From positions 3,658,001-3,722,000 of the forward strand of contig JAYJMM010000105.1 in NCBI GenBank assembly GCA_037349105.1: 64,000 nucleotides of DNA. The letters run 5' to 3'. Origin of the DNA: Limnomonas spitsbergensis (Eukaryota; Chlorophyta; Chlorophyceae; Chlamydomonadales). Shown in pieces: positions 20,750 through 30,907 of the stretch (positions are counted from its first letter, which is position 1; the number at the start of each line of letters is the position of its first letter). The notes below the pieces were generated by a model, which searched no databases, was not told where the DNA came from, and saw nothing but the letters and a program-made list of their open reading frames with translations. A program made the translations under genes and the position numbers.

Positions 20750-23700
20750 ATGGGCACGAGGGGCGGGTCAATCAGCTCAGCAATGCTGATGGATAGCTCC
20801 GCCTGGCTTGCAAATGTGATCTCTTCGATCTTGATCATCTTTTTAACCAAATGGGTGCGGTCATTTGGTGAAACACGATCGTTCAAAACGTTGCCATGCA
20901 TGCCTCTATCAAGGATACTGACATCACTTCATTACTTCATGCCCTGGCCTCAATGATTGCGCGGTTGTTTCGTAGGTCATGACCGTGTATAATTTTACGT
21001 TTGCGACGACTATCTGCGGCCTACATTTTCTTTCCTGCGCGGTCGCTATCCGGATGTCCTCTGCCTTAGGATTCACGAACCACGTTTCGATTCCTTTTCG
21101 GCATGTCCTCCTTTTCTCTGTTATTGGAAGCGTCTCAATAGCGTCTGCAAACCTCAGGTGAGGGCTAGAGCGCTGTAGCAGCGACCCATGCCGACCATGT
21201 GGTAACAGAAACGCCATGCAGGTGCCATGCAGTGCTCTGCTGCTTGCTAACTGCTTAGCATGGGAAGCGTCACAAATCACAATGGATCATTATGATATCT
21301 GGCGGGGGCTGCAATCCCTGTGATGAGGAGGCAGGGCCCAGAGATGCCTGTTCCCATGCATCTCAAACCATTTTCGGTAGGCTGCCACGCAACCACCATA
21401 GGGCAGATGGGGACCAAACCTGGAACGTCCGACAGCCGGTAGCCCAGGCTGCAAGGCTTGATGCAAAAGGCTCCGGTAGTCGTTGGCTGTGATGTACCTA
21501 AAATCTAGCTGAAGCACTCTGAAATATCCAAGTACTTAATCCCAGCGGTCTATAACCTCTGCATTCTTCTCCTGCCAATGCAGCCTCTTGCTCAACACTG
21601 TCGGCTTCTATCAAATCACAAAGCTGCTGCTCGCGCCGTTCGTCTGCCTGCTGGAGAGCGTTTACATGGGCAAGCGCTTCTCGTTGCCTGTGCTCGCCTG
21701 CATCCTGCTGACGCTCATTGGCGTGGGCATAGTCACAGTCAGCGAGGTAGAAAGCAACCCGCTGGGCACTCTGATGGCCGTTATCTTCATCGTGACCAGC
21801 GGGTTACAACAAATCTTGTGAGTAGTGCATGCTTAGAACTGTTTGGTGCAGGGGGCCCTGTTGCTTTGGCCGTGAGGCGGTCCAGGTATGGTTCCCATCG
21901 GCCCAGTGGTGTCAGCCCAACGACGACCAGGAGGTGCTATGGTGCGCACTTTCGTCATCTTTATCGTGGTAAGCGGGTTGCAACAGTTGCTGTGAGTGTG
22001 GGATCTCAGGCTCTGTTTATTTAGGGTGCTCCTGCTACACCTAAGCTTCAGCGCGGCCTATGGCCAAGGGGGGCCAGGTGCAGTATTGCATGTTGCTTGC
22101 TCCATGACTACAAGGTTTGGTCCTTACTTGCCCATTGCTTGTTTTTGTACGCACGGCGGCACCATAAAGGCTTTCCGGAGCACACTACAAATGGAACTGA
22201 TGGCTGTGACCAGAAGGTTACAGGAGATCCTGTGTGCCCGGGCTGCCACGGTCCGTTGGCCGTGAATCATGACTTCATGAACGGCATCATTTTTAGCTCA
22301 CTTCGGCAACAGCACGGCCTATGGCCGTGTGGGCCTGGTACAGCGAGCTCCTCTTCTAGGGCCACCGGCTTTGGCCCGGTCAAGATCTGGTCCCTAGTGG
22401 CCCAGTAGAGGCCGCCCAGTGGCCTGCCAAAGGTGGTATGGTACACATAAAAAGAAAGGCTCGCCGTTCATGAGCGTTTTGCTACCGGGTAAATCACGAC
22501 AGTGATAATGTTTTTGCGCACCAGGCCACATCTTGAGGGTGGCCGAGCGGCCAACACTGGGCCAATAGGGCCCAGACCTTGACCCGCATATCGCCGGTGG
22601 CCCAAGCCATGGGGTGAGCTGCACCAAGCCCTCCCGGCCGTAAACCCATTTGTAGCTGAGGTTTAGGTGAAGCACTGAACAAAAACGCTAAAATAGGCAG
22701 TGATCCACAATGCACATATGCCATGTTCATCAGTTAGCGAAAGTTGCTGTCCCGACGTCTTTGCATCCTGTTATAAAAATCGCCATTGTCGGAAGGGTCA
22801 GGCAGTGCGAACCGGAAAAAAAGTTGCAAGTGAGCAAGCGTCCGAGCGAGTGCAACAAGAAAAATAATGTTTCCTTGTACCACCTCTCACCCCCTCCCAT
22901 CCCGCCACTCACCCCCGCCACACACGGCGCTGTCCCTGTGGCTGTCCCCAGTCCTTCATACACGTGCCACACACCTCATACGCCTCACGCCCAAGCCCAC
23001 CACCGCCCATGTTCACACGTCCACACGACCTTCTGCCCACGACCCCCTCTGCGACCAAGTTTTGGCCCAAAAGTGAGGGGTGCAAGAAGCTCACCCTCGA
23101 AACATGTGGTGCCCTGGTGTGTCTTTTCCGCAGGTGCGGCCACTTCCAGACCAAGTACAGCCTGGCTTCTCACCAGCTTCTGGCCAATACGTCTCCAGTG
23201 CAAGGCGGCATCCTGCTCCTGCTAGGCCCGTACATGGATCACTTGGTGACCGGGAGGTGGATCTCAACATGGGAGGTCAATGTTCCGGGACTCGAGGTGA
23301 GAGCAGCAGTGCTTTAGGGTGAAGGGTTCCGGGACTCGAGGTGAGAGCAGCAGTGCTTTAGGGTTAAGGGTTCCGGGACTCCAGGTGAGAGCAGCAGTGC
23401 TTTAGGGTTAAGGGTTCCGGGACTCCAGGTGAGAGCAGCAGTGCTTTAGGGTTAAGGGTTCCGGGACTCCAGGTGAGAGCGACAGTGCTTTAGGGTTAAG
23501 GGTTCCGGGACTCCAGGTGAGAGCAGCAGTGCTTTAGGGTTAAGGGTTCCGGAACTCGAGGTGAGAGCGACAGTGCTTTAGGGTAATGGGTTCCGGGACT
23601 CCAGGTGAGAGCAGCAGTGCTTTAGGGTTAAGGGTTCCGGGACTCGAGGTGAGAGCAGCAGTGCTTTAGGGTTAAGGGTTCCGGGACTCCAGGTGAGAGC

Positions 23701-26700
23701 GACAGTGCTTTAGGGTGAAGGGTTCCGGGACTCCAGGTGAGAGCAGCAGTGCTTTAGGGTTAAGGGTTCCGGAACTCGAGGTGAGAGCGGCAGTGCTTTA
23801 GGGTAATGGGTTCCGGGACTCCAGGTGAGAGCAGCAGTGCTTTAGGGTTAAGGGTTCCGGGACTCCAGGTGAGAGCAGCAGTGCTTTAGGGTTAAGGGTT
23901 CCGGGACTCCAGGTGAGAGCGGCAGTGCTTTAGGGTGAAGGGTTCCGGGACTCCAGGTGAGAGCAGCAGTGCTTTAGGGTTAAGGGTTCCGGGACTCCAG
24001 GTGAGAGCAGCAGTGCTTTAGGGTTAAGGGTTCCGGGACTCCAGGTGAGAGCAGCAGTGCTTTAGGGTTAAGGGTTCCGGGACTCCAGGTGAGAGCAGCA
24101 GTGCTTTAGGGTTAAGGTCTCCGGGACTCCAGGTGAGAGCGGCAGTGCGTTAGGGTTACGGGTTCCGGGACTCGAGGTGTGAGCGGCAGTGCTTTAGGGT
24201 TACGGGTTCCGGAACTCGAGGTGAGAGCGGCAGTGCTTTAGGGTAATGGGTTCCAGGACTCCAGGTGAGAGCAGCAGTGCTTTAGGGTTACGGGTTCCGG
24301 GACTCGAGGTGTGAGCGGCAGTGCTTTAGGGTTAAGGGTTCCGGGACTCCAGGTGAGAGCGGCAGTGCTTTAGGGTTAAGGGTTCCGGGACTCCAGGTGA
24401 GAGCGACAGTGCGCACATGTTAGCTTGCTTCAGCTGTGATTCAGGTACACCACTTGTTGACTGGGAACGGGATCCCTCGACAAGAGAAGTGCAGGAGATT
24501 GGTCTCCAGGCGTGACCTTCTCGTCACTCACACTTTGTGTATTTTGCACAATCCAGAGGAGCCTGGCAGTCAAGAGAATCTGCACACACCTGATATATGC
24601 CAGTTTCGGATGCGGACACGGTCCTCGATTTAATTTCCCCTAGAACCACCGGTATGCTTTTACCGGTCAAGTTGGGAAACCATCTTGCTGGATTGTCTGG
24701 CTAGGTACAGAGAAATGTCGAACTCTCCCCTTTGCAGCATTATCTTGGGCAGGCATCGCAGCACTAGTTGTTGTTACGGCGCCTGTGTGTCCACCTTGAG
24801 CCAGAATGCGTGCAGTTTCCCCCCCTGTGACTCAGCTACCTATCAGCTACACTCTGGCCTCTGGCTAGAAACCCAGTTGAGGCCAGCCAACCTGCCTTGG
24901 ATACCATTTGTAGGCAGGTCCTGGTTTGAACCCAATTGGGCGCTTAGCAGTCGCGGGGCGGCCTGCCGGAGGTGGACTTAAGGTAGCCGAAATGAGAAAC
25001 ACTGAATGCGTGGCTGTGGCACCAGGGCTATCAGGATGTGCGATGGATGCAGTCTTGTTTCGTGAAGGGTGGCAGTGTGATACACAAAGCTAATTCTAGT
25101 GTGCGCCAGACCCCCTTTGGTTTGGGAGACCCCTGGGCAGCCACCCCTGGCCTGACGGAGACCAAACCTTGATCGACCTACGGTTGGTGGCCCAGGCAGC
25201 CAGGTTTGACGCACCGGGCCCCCATGCTAGTTGGTCGTGTTGCTCATGCACCGGTTACCCAGGCACCGGGCCCCCATACGGGCCCAGACAGCCAGGTTTG
25301 GCCCAGGCACCGGGTCCCCATGCTAGTTGGTATTGTTGCAGCTGAAGTGTAGCACCCTAGAAGATGCTCTCCTGTCCTCTGGTGGCATGCCTGACGGCAG
25401 GGCATGGCTGGCCATGCGGATTGGAGCTGAACAGCTGGATGGATTCAAAAAAAGAAAAGAGGATTATGTGTTCCACATGCTGCAGGTGTTAAACACGTTC
25501 TGCGTAGTTGCAGTGGGTGCCAGCCTGAGCCAGTTCCCAGAAGTTTGCTATACACACAAAATTTAGCATGGCCTGGCTGCTGCAGGTGCTTTGATATTCC
25601 TGTGTGTTTGCAGTGGGGTCAAACCTGAGCCATTCCCTGTGCTGAAAGCTGAAGTGTAGTGGAAGTGCTCTAAATAATGCCATGATAATCTTGATTCTGC
25701 TTGCTGCAGGTGCTGGGCCTGTCCTGCGTGATAGCAGTGGGTGTGAACCTGAGCCAGTTGTTGTGCTAGGAGCTGAAGTGCAGTGGAACTGGTAAAGAAT
25801 AATGCCATGATAATGTTTGTTTCTGCTCGTTGCAGGTGCTGGGCCTGTCCTGCGTGGTAGCAGTGGGCGTGAACCTGAGCCAGTTTCTGTGCCTGGGGCG
25901 CTTCTCAGCTACCAGCTTTCAGGTGTTGGGGCACGCAAAGACGATCCTGGTGCTGTTCGGCGGCTGGGCGATCTTCAGGGAGGTCATGAGCACGCGGCAG
26001 CTGTGTGGTGGGTTACTGATGTTGAAGGTTGAGGGTTGAGGGTTACGACTTTGGCAGGTAATAGGCATGGGGCAGCTGTGTGGTTCGTGACGGGGGGTTA
26101 AATGTTGAGGGTTTAGGTTTATGATGAAAGAAGAGCACGCGGAAGCTGCGGGGTGGGTTGACTTAAGAATGGTGGGAGTGGGTGACAGGCGCTGCAGGGA
26201 CCTTCAGGATTGCGTACCGACTGCTGTGGCATGAGAGCTGACCTGGGAGATTGATATGGGGGTCATGAGCGCGCGGCAGCTGTGGGGCATGTCACGGGGC
26301 TGTAGACACAACTTTGTTTTGTAATGGCTCAGCAGCCGTTCAGCTTATGTTCAGCTACCAGTACCTGCCGGCCTCTGGCCAGAGGCCTCGTGCATGGCGT
26401 GCCATGGTGCTTGGGACGCTGGCTGCAGGCAGGTCCAGGCTTGGTCCCAATCAGCTGTTTGCCCGCTTGGAGGCGGCCCATAGTCTTCAGCGGACTAAAA
26501 ATAGCTGGCAAAATAATCGCTGACTGCAGGAGACGTCAAGAGCTTCCAAGCTGCAGTTGGAGAGCTGTGTTGTGTGATCTTCACAGGGTTCATGAGCACG
26601 CGGGAGCTGTGTGCTAGGTCATGAGGGTTAAAGTTGAGGGCTCAGAGAGGTCATGAGCACGCAGCAGCTGGGGGGTGGGTCATGGGGGCTGGGGGGTAGT

Positions 26701-27321
26701 CAGGATTGCTGTGAGGCCGCAGTGGGATCAGAGCTTGATATGCCTGCCTTTTTGCCCCTCAACCCTCTTGTCACTATCCAATCCCTACCCCCTCCCCACC
26801 ACCCCCCACCGTAGTTTATTTTAGCGCGCACTTAAGCACTTTTGGCAGGCTGCTAGGCAGCCACCACAGGGCGGACGAGGACCAAGCCCTGACCGCACTA
26901 CAGTCGGCGGCCCAAGCAGCAGGGCATGCTGCAACAGGATCCCCCAGCCGATCTGCTGCAGAATTGTATTTGACCCACACAAAAATGAAAGTAACAGGGG
27001 GGGGGGGGGGACTCTCCCCCATACCTGACATGTTTTTAAAGCAGGCCGCCCAGTGCTTTGCATCCCCTTCATTTTCCTGCCCCTGCTTCCCTTCTTCAAC
27101 CAGGCATGTCCCTCGCCATTGCGGGCATGATCTTATACGGCTACTTCATGAGCCACGGAGGTATCAAGCTGGCGGCCAGGCCATCCGGCGCCATTGTCCC
27201 GGACAAGGAGGCCATCGATCTCAACCCGAGCGTGACACACGCTGGGCAAGGCGATGATTTGGAAATGAGGCCGCTGCTTAGCACGGATCTCCCATTGCTC
27301 ACCACGCAAAAGAAAGATTGA
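20750..27321 (+). CDS. TPT-domain nucleotide-sugar transporter (SLC35E3/UXT-like), 6 exons
   Basis: Exons: 20750-20854, 20976-21157, 21584-21817, 23134-23296, 25836-26007, 27104-27321. The 1,074 nt give 357 aa with matching phases (0, 2, 2, 0, 1). The protein is made of about ten hydrophobic helices. AWLANVISSILIIFLTKW and YNFTFATTICGLHF match helices 1-2 of the plant UDP-xylose-type transporters and SLC35E3. LLNTVGFYQITKLLLAP, LIGVGIVTVSEVE, FQVLGHAKTILVLFGGW and IAGMILYGYFM match the later helices, including the conserved VGFYQxTKL and QVLGHxKT signatures. Such proteins exchange nucleotide sugars or sugar phosphates across Golgi, ER or plastid membranes; the substrate cannot be read from sequence. 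The C-terminal tail (DLEMRPLLSTDLPLL) contains acidic/dileucine-like sorting motifs. Introns 3-5 are large and filled with repeats derived from the exon edges. Confidence 0.88.
21330..21490 (+). repeat. Interspersed intron repeat, copy a
   Basis: GGACCAAACCTGGAACG, GACAGCCGGTAGCCCAGGCT and GCAAGGCTTGATGCA match copies near 22540-22640, 25130-25230 and 26845-26945 and, inverted, those near 24855-24975 and 26355-26480. A short non-coding element family concentrated in the transporter introns. Confidence 0.6.
21952..22236 (+). repeat. Two extra copies of the exon 3 end and donor
   Basis: Exon 3 ends ATCGTGACCAGCGGGTTACA then ACAAATCTT|GTGAGTAG. In intron 3, ATCGTGGTAAGCGGGTTGCA then ACAGTTGCTGTGAGTG (about 21962-21998) and GGCTGTGACCAGAAGGTTAC then AGGAGATCCTGTGTG (about 22202-22237) repeat it with increasing divergence. 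Confidence 0.7.
22500..22680 (+). repeat. Interspersed intron repeat, copy b
   Basis: CCCAGACCTTGACCCGCATA and CGCCGGTGGCCCAAGCCATG align with copies a, c and e of the same family. Confidence 0.5.
23297..24411 (+). repeat. 44-bp minisatellite made of the exon 4 end plus its 5' splice site, about 25 units
   Basis: The array begins exactly at the exon 4 boundary. The unit is GTGAGAGCAGCAGTGCTTTA, GGGTTAAGGG, TTCCGGGACTCCAG; the last 14 bases match the exon 4 end TTCCGGGACTCGAG. Every unit thus contains an exon-like end followed by a GTGAGAG donor. Most copies have CCAG where the exon has CGAG; CAG|GTGAGAG is a better donor match than GAG|GTGAGAG. The unit also holds TTTAGGGTTAAGGG, a telomere-like word. 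Using any later donor would add stop codons (TAG, TAA) and, in 44-nt steps, shift the frame. Confidence 0.95.
24855..24975 (-). repeat. Interspersed intron repeat, inverted copy c
   Basis: GCAGGTCCTGGTTTGAACCC and GGGCGGCCTGCC are the reverse complement of the family seen at 21330-21490. Confidence 0.45.
25090..25330 (+). repeat. Interspersed intron repeat, copy d, with GGCACCGGGCCCCCAT duplications
   Basis: GAGACCAAACCTTGATCGAC, CTACGGTTGGTGGCCCAGGC and CAGCCAGGTTTGACGCACC match the family. CACCGGGCCCCCATGCTAGT recurs three times with variation in 25217-25330. Confidence 0.55.
25484..25770 (+). repeat. Three upstream copies of the exon 5 start with acceptor
   Basis: Exon 5 begins TGCAG|GTGCTGGGCCTGTCCTGCGT. 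Copies start at about 25487, 25588 and 25710. All contain the acceptor TGCAG, then versions of TCCTGCGTGxTAGCAGTGGG and TGAACCTGAGCCAGTT. Similarity rises toward the real exon: the nearest copy is almost identical for over 50 bases. Each copy is followed by GCTGAAGTG(T/C)AGTGGAA(C/G)T-like spacer and TGCCATGATAAT. Confidence 0.85.
26008..26690 (+). repeat. Five downstream copies of the exon 5 end with donor
   Basis: Exon 5 ends GAGGTCATGAGCACGCGGCA GCTGTGTG|GTGGGTTA. Related junctions lie near 26063-26090 (GGGGCAGCTGTGTGGTTCGT), 26126-26160, 26263-26295 (GTCATGAGCGCGCGGCAGCT), 26588-26622 (TTCATGAGCACGCGGGAGCT) and 26646-26682 (GTCATGAGCACGCAGCAGCT). Many are followed by a GGGTTAxxGTTGAGGG word. 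Confidence 0.8.
26355..26480 (-). repeat. Interspersed intron repeat, inverted copy e
   Basis: GCAGGCAGGTCCAGGCTTGG and GCCCGCTTGGAGGCGGCC are the inverted form of the family; sits between two of the exon-edge copies. Confidence 0.45.
26825..26945 (+). repeat. Interspersed intron repeat, copy f
   Basis: GGCAGGCTGCTAGGCAGCCA, GAGGACCAAGCCCTGACCGC and AGTCGGCGGCCCAAGCAGCA match copies a, b and d. Confidence 0.55.
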
Positions 27322-28718
27322 TGTCATGTGAGAGGGACCCTCGTTGCAGGGATCTGCAGGATGGAGAGCAGACACACAGCGCCTGTCCTGCCATATACCT
27401 TGATCCCCGGGCAACATCATGTTGTTGTGAGAGCTTGTGTGCCGCTTTGCCCACACAACTTGTTGTATTCTGCTGACCATGTCTAGGGGTTGAAGCCCCC
27501 CGCTCTTGTTCATCAGAACAATGACGTAGACAAATAATGGTATTTTTGGAAACGTAAAACAGGACATTCCGTGTTGCAGCATTGTCCGGCCTCACGAGTT
27601 GGACTAGGGAGAGAGGAGGTGTGTTAGTGTGCTCTAACAAGCGTCGGCAAGCGTGGGAACTTTGCCATAACATTAGCATGTATGCGCATCTGGGTCTCAG
27701 GGGATGCCAATGGCAAGGCCTAGATCCAGACCTCGTTGCTTCTGACCCCATGTGCATACCGGTACCTGGCTTTCTTGAGAGGGCCAAGAGGGGGGGGGGG
27801 GGGCATTTAATATCTCCAAATCTTCCCGTTTATCAACGTTGTTCAGAGTCTTGTTTGTTTCCTCCCCGTGTACCTTTCTTCAAATATCGTGGAAATGAGG
27901 TGGCATGGATTTGCAGAAGGCTCTATCTCTTGGATGCAATTGGTTTGGGCTGGCTTCAATGGGTGCATGCAAAGGGCATGCCCAGAGCAATCCATTGGTC
28001 CTGAACTTGGTCCTAGCTAAATGCAGAGGTTTCTAATTTCTAAGCGGTGCTCAATCGAACTCTTTTGCACCACGTCATATTTTCTGGCTGGGGCTCATCT
28101 TCTGCACTACGGGGTTCATTCCCACGCCACTGTCTCGTGGTTGCGTGCTAGTGGCTTGCCCAGGGGGGTCACTGGTTTTCGATTACTGTCCTAGTGTACC
28201 AAGTGCATGCACCGCTTTACTGGCACATGTCCCTTTGCATCAAATGTGATGCTCTGTTGGACTGTAGAAACTTCACTAACACCAGCCTGGGAAAGCTAGC
28301 CTGGTTGTTGTTACAGATAGATGCATGTCCTTTTAACGAGACTAATGTAAAGGACCGGTGGCACTGCCGTAGACACAAGGTCCTGGTAGACCCTTAATTA
28401 AAACTAGTACGGGAACTCCTTCGCCAGCTCAGCCCTCAAACACGGACAGCTGGCATTTAAACTACACTTCGGAGCCTACAACTAGGACGGAGACCCGGAG
28501 ACTCCGTGCTCGCGACACCGTGGGATTCGGTTCGGGCACGTTTACGAGAATATAGCGTGACAAACTACATGGATCTCATCCTCTGCCTCAAAAAAACAGA
28601 GTGAGGCAACGTCCCCCATGAGCAGAAAACTAAAAGGTATTGCAAATAATCAGAAAACATTCGGTTTCAAGGACAAATCCCAGTGAATCAGTCAACCCCA
28701 GTGATCCACTAAATGTGA
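27322..28718. other. Gene-free stretch after the transporter
   Basis: Probably 3' UTR followed by intergenic DNA. A 14-base G run is at about 27791. An open frame at 27582-28004 (+) has no recognisable domain and begins without a convincing start context; I do not call it a gene. Confidence 0.4.
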
Positions 28719-29252
28719 TCAACAGGCAGCAACAGCAGCAGCAACTTCTTCTAATTTCCTAATCTTTGCAGGAGGAACCCGCAAGACCTCGGCATGGAAC
28801 TCATGAGCCATAGCGTCCAGGATACCGTTCTTGAGATCATCCGTCAAGATGTCAAGCCTGTCCGAAATGGCCGCCCGCTGGTGAAGCTCCGCCTCCTGCC
28901 TCTCAAGCAGATCGGTAACGAACAGTCTGACTGCTTCTTCGGTCTGGCACATTCCAAGCGCATTCTTGCATTCGACCACCCCTGCACGGAGTTGCTCGTC
29001 ACTCACGGCCAGCAGATCAATGCCTGGAGGTGGCTGCATCTCCTCTGCTGCATCCTCCGCTCCTGGTCCATGGGCTGTCCTCTGCTCACACAGCTTGGTC
29101 ATCATGCCCTGCAGATCCAAACCCAAAATCCCCGTCCATGCTTGATCCATTAGGACTTTGGCGGGGACCTCGCCCCGAGAAATGGCCCCAGCAGCTGCCT
29201 CTACCACGCTGAGCACGGCCTTCAGGTTGGATACGGTCGACCTTGAAACCTT
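28719..29252 (-). CDS. Helical protein, paralogue family member 1 (last exon)
   Basis: The exon begins after a strong acceptor (TGTGTGTTGCAG|AAGG at 29253) and runs to a stop at 28719, giving 177 aa. It is predicted mostly helical, with charged, Leu-rich stretches and an Ala-rich end (EEVAAAVAAC). Shared features with the ORFs at 32429-32962 and 39455-39982 are: VSNLKAVLSVV near the start, then VLMDQAWTGILGLDLQGMM, then LLAVSDEQLRAGVVEC in the middle, and a C-terminal coiled-coil-like region. I do not recognise a named family. Upstream exon(s) must lie above 29252 on this strand but are not identified; the frame can be read back to an ATG at 29330 across the presumed intron. Confidence 0.55.
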   Translation of the reverse strand, partial: KVSRSTVSNLKAVLSVVEAAAGAISRGEVPAKVLMDQAWTGILGLDLQGMMTKLCEQRTAHGPGAEDAAEEMQPPPGIDLLAVSDEQLRAGVVECKNALGMCQTEEAVRLFVTDLLERQEAELHQRAAISDRLDILTDDLKNGILDAMAHEFHAEVLRVPPAKIRKLEEVAAAVAAC

Positions 29253-29695
29253 CTGCAACACACACATATATGGATGGTTGAACTTTCTTCTCCGTGTGCC
29301 TCGTACCTGAATATAATTTACACGCTGCATATCCCACTAAGGAAGCAAGTGTGACCACCAGGGAAATCACAGCCGATCACAGGCGACCGAAGATTTCCTA
29401 AGGAACCGAAAAATGTGTGAGTCCGGACCGTAGTCGCTAATATTAGGGGTGGTGCGATCAGGCGTGCGATGTTTGCGGGGGGAACCCTGGGCGCTTTTCT
29501 GGTACTCTGGCTGTTATAAGTTCAATCACGGGTTCCTAGAGCTCAGCCCAACATCTTCTGAAGGTAGCCTGTTTGCAAACTGATTAGCCACGATTTCGTT
29601 CATGGGCTAGGCTTTTGATTGCTACTACTTACCTACAACTAGGGAAGCCATACCCGAACACACTCGAGGTACAAGTGGAATTGCGTTTGAAGATT

Positions 29696-29716
29696 CTTCA
29701 GCCAGTGTGGCTGAAG
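29696..29716. other. Perfect 9-bp hairpin
   Basis: CTTCAGCCA, loop GTG, TGGCTGAAG. It lies in sequence with no gene call (29340-29980). Confidence 0.5.
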
Positions 29717-30206
29717 CCTCGCCCAACCATATAAACCGCCACCGGAACGTGTTCCGTCGAGCGCCCTAGTGGAATTGGGCCCTTAGTAGATTTTGTGGCA
29801 TTTTTTTTCCAAGTCACTTTGTTTTCTAGGCACACTTTTTTTATAGCCTCCCCTTCAGGAGATCCCTACAGAAAATCGACGGCGATGGAAATATGACAGG
29901 GAGGACGAAGTTGTCCACGCTGCCAGAGAGTTTTGATGCGAATTATTTTTGCAATGATCAAAATAGGAGCGATGCAAAATATGGCACTTACACCCCGTTT
30001 CTGATTGGTGGAGGAACCTGTTCCCTACGTGGAGGAACTTTCTTCCACCGAATCTAGCGGAAGAGGTGTGGAGGAACGGATGGATGGAGGAACAATCGAA
30101 AGGGCGGAGGAACACAGTCTTTTCTGCGGAGGGGGGGGGGGGGCGCGGAGCTATTGAACTATTGAGCTCATTGCCAGCGTGGACGAGATAATTTCCGCGT
30201 CCTTTC

Positions 30207-30707
30207 CTTCCTACCGTAGAACCGGACAGGGTGCGCGCACCCCGGATTTGAATATTTTAGCAAATCGTCCGCGCATCAAAATAAGCCATGTGTCCGCGCA
30301 GCATTTACCACGCAACAGCCATTTTGAGCAAATAAATTTATTTCCTGAGCGCGAAGCCCTTAAGATCTTATTCATACAGGTCCGCGCAGCTACAAAAAAA
30401 CAACTAGGCGCAAGGCAAATACTACTGTCAACACAATCGAAAACATCGTTTGGAGGCTTGATTGTCAGCGCATGGTGTCGTACTCACAACCTTCCCTTTA
30501 CTGTTCGGACGCACTGACGGGTATTAACAGAATTTTGACATTTGGTATAAGTTTGCCCGCAGACTCTCCCAAATACTTTATTTGGCCTGTGACTAGCAAG
30601 TACGCGCAACGGGATTTCTTGAATCATTATCATTATTACCGCGCATGCTGTTGCGCACCCCCCAAACAATTAATTAAACGCGGAGTGAAACCGGTTCTAC
30701 GGTAGGA
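30207..30707. mobile_element. MITE, family M copy A
   Basis: Perfect 17-bp terminal inverted repeats: TCCTACCGTAGAACCGG at the left, CCGGTTCTACGGTAGGA at the right. The inside is AT-rich with repeated GCGCGG/TGCGCA words and no transposase. Related sequence in the opposite orientation is at 34910-35360 and 35706-36206. No clear target-site duplication is seen. Confidence 0.8.
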
Positions 30708-30747
30708 CGTTAATCGCAATTTCGTTCTTTAACTATTGATGTCTTTC

Positions 30748-30907
30748 CGGCGATTTGGCGTGGACGGGGCGGCAACGACGGCTCTTTCGATGATGGAGCT
30801 AGCGATCTACAGCCACACAAAACAGCGCGGCGATTTGGCGTGGACGGGGCGGCAACGACGGCTCTTTCGATGATGGAGCTAGCGATCTACAGCCACACAA
30901 AACAGCG
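30748..30907. repeat. Perfect 80-bp direct tandem duplication
   Basis: Two identical 80-base units beginning CGGCGATTTGGCGTGGACGG and ending ACACAAAACAGCG. Identity suggests a recent event. Confidence 0.9.

Noticed and set aside
22710..23320. Open frames of up to 171 codons within transporter intron 3
   Set aside because: His/Pro/Ser-rich frames in C-rich DNA on both strands; they only become meaningful where they overlap exon 4.
27582..28004. 140-codon frame downstream of the transporter
   Set aside because: No recognisable domain, crosses a long G run, and composition is not protein-like.
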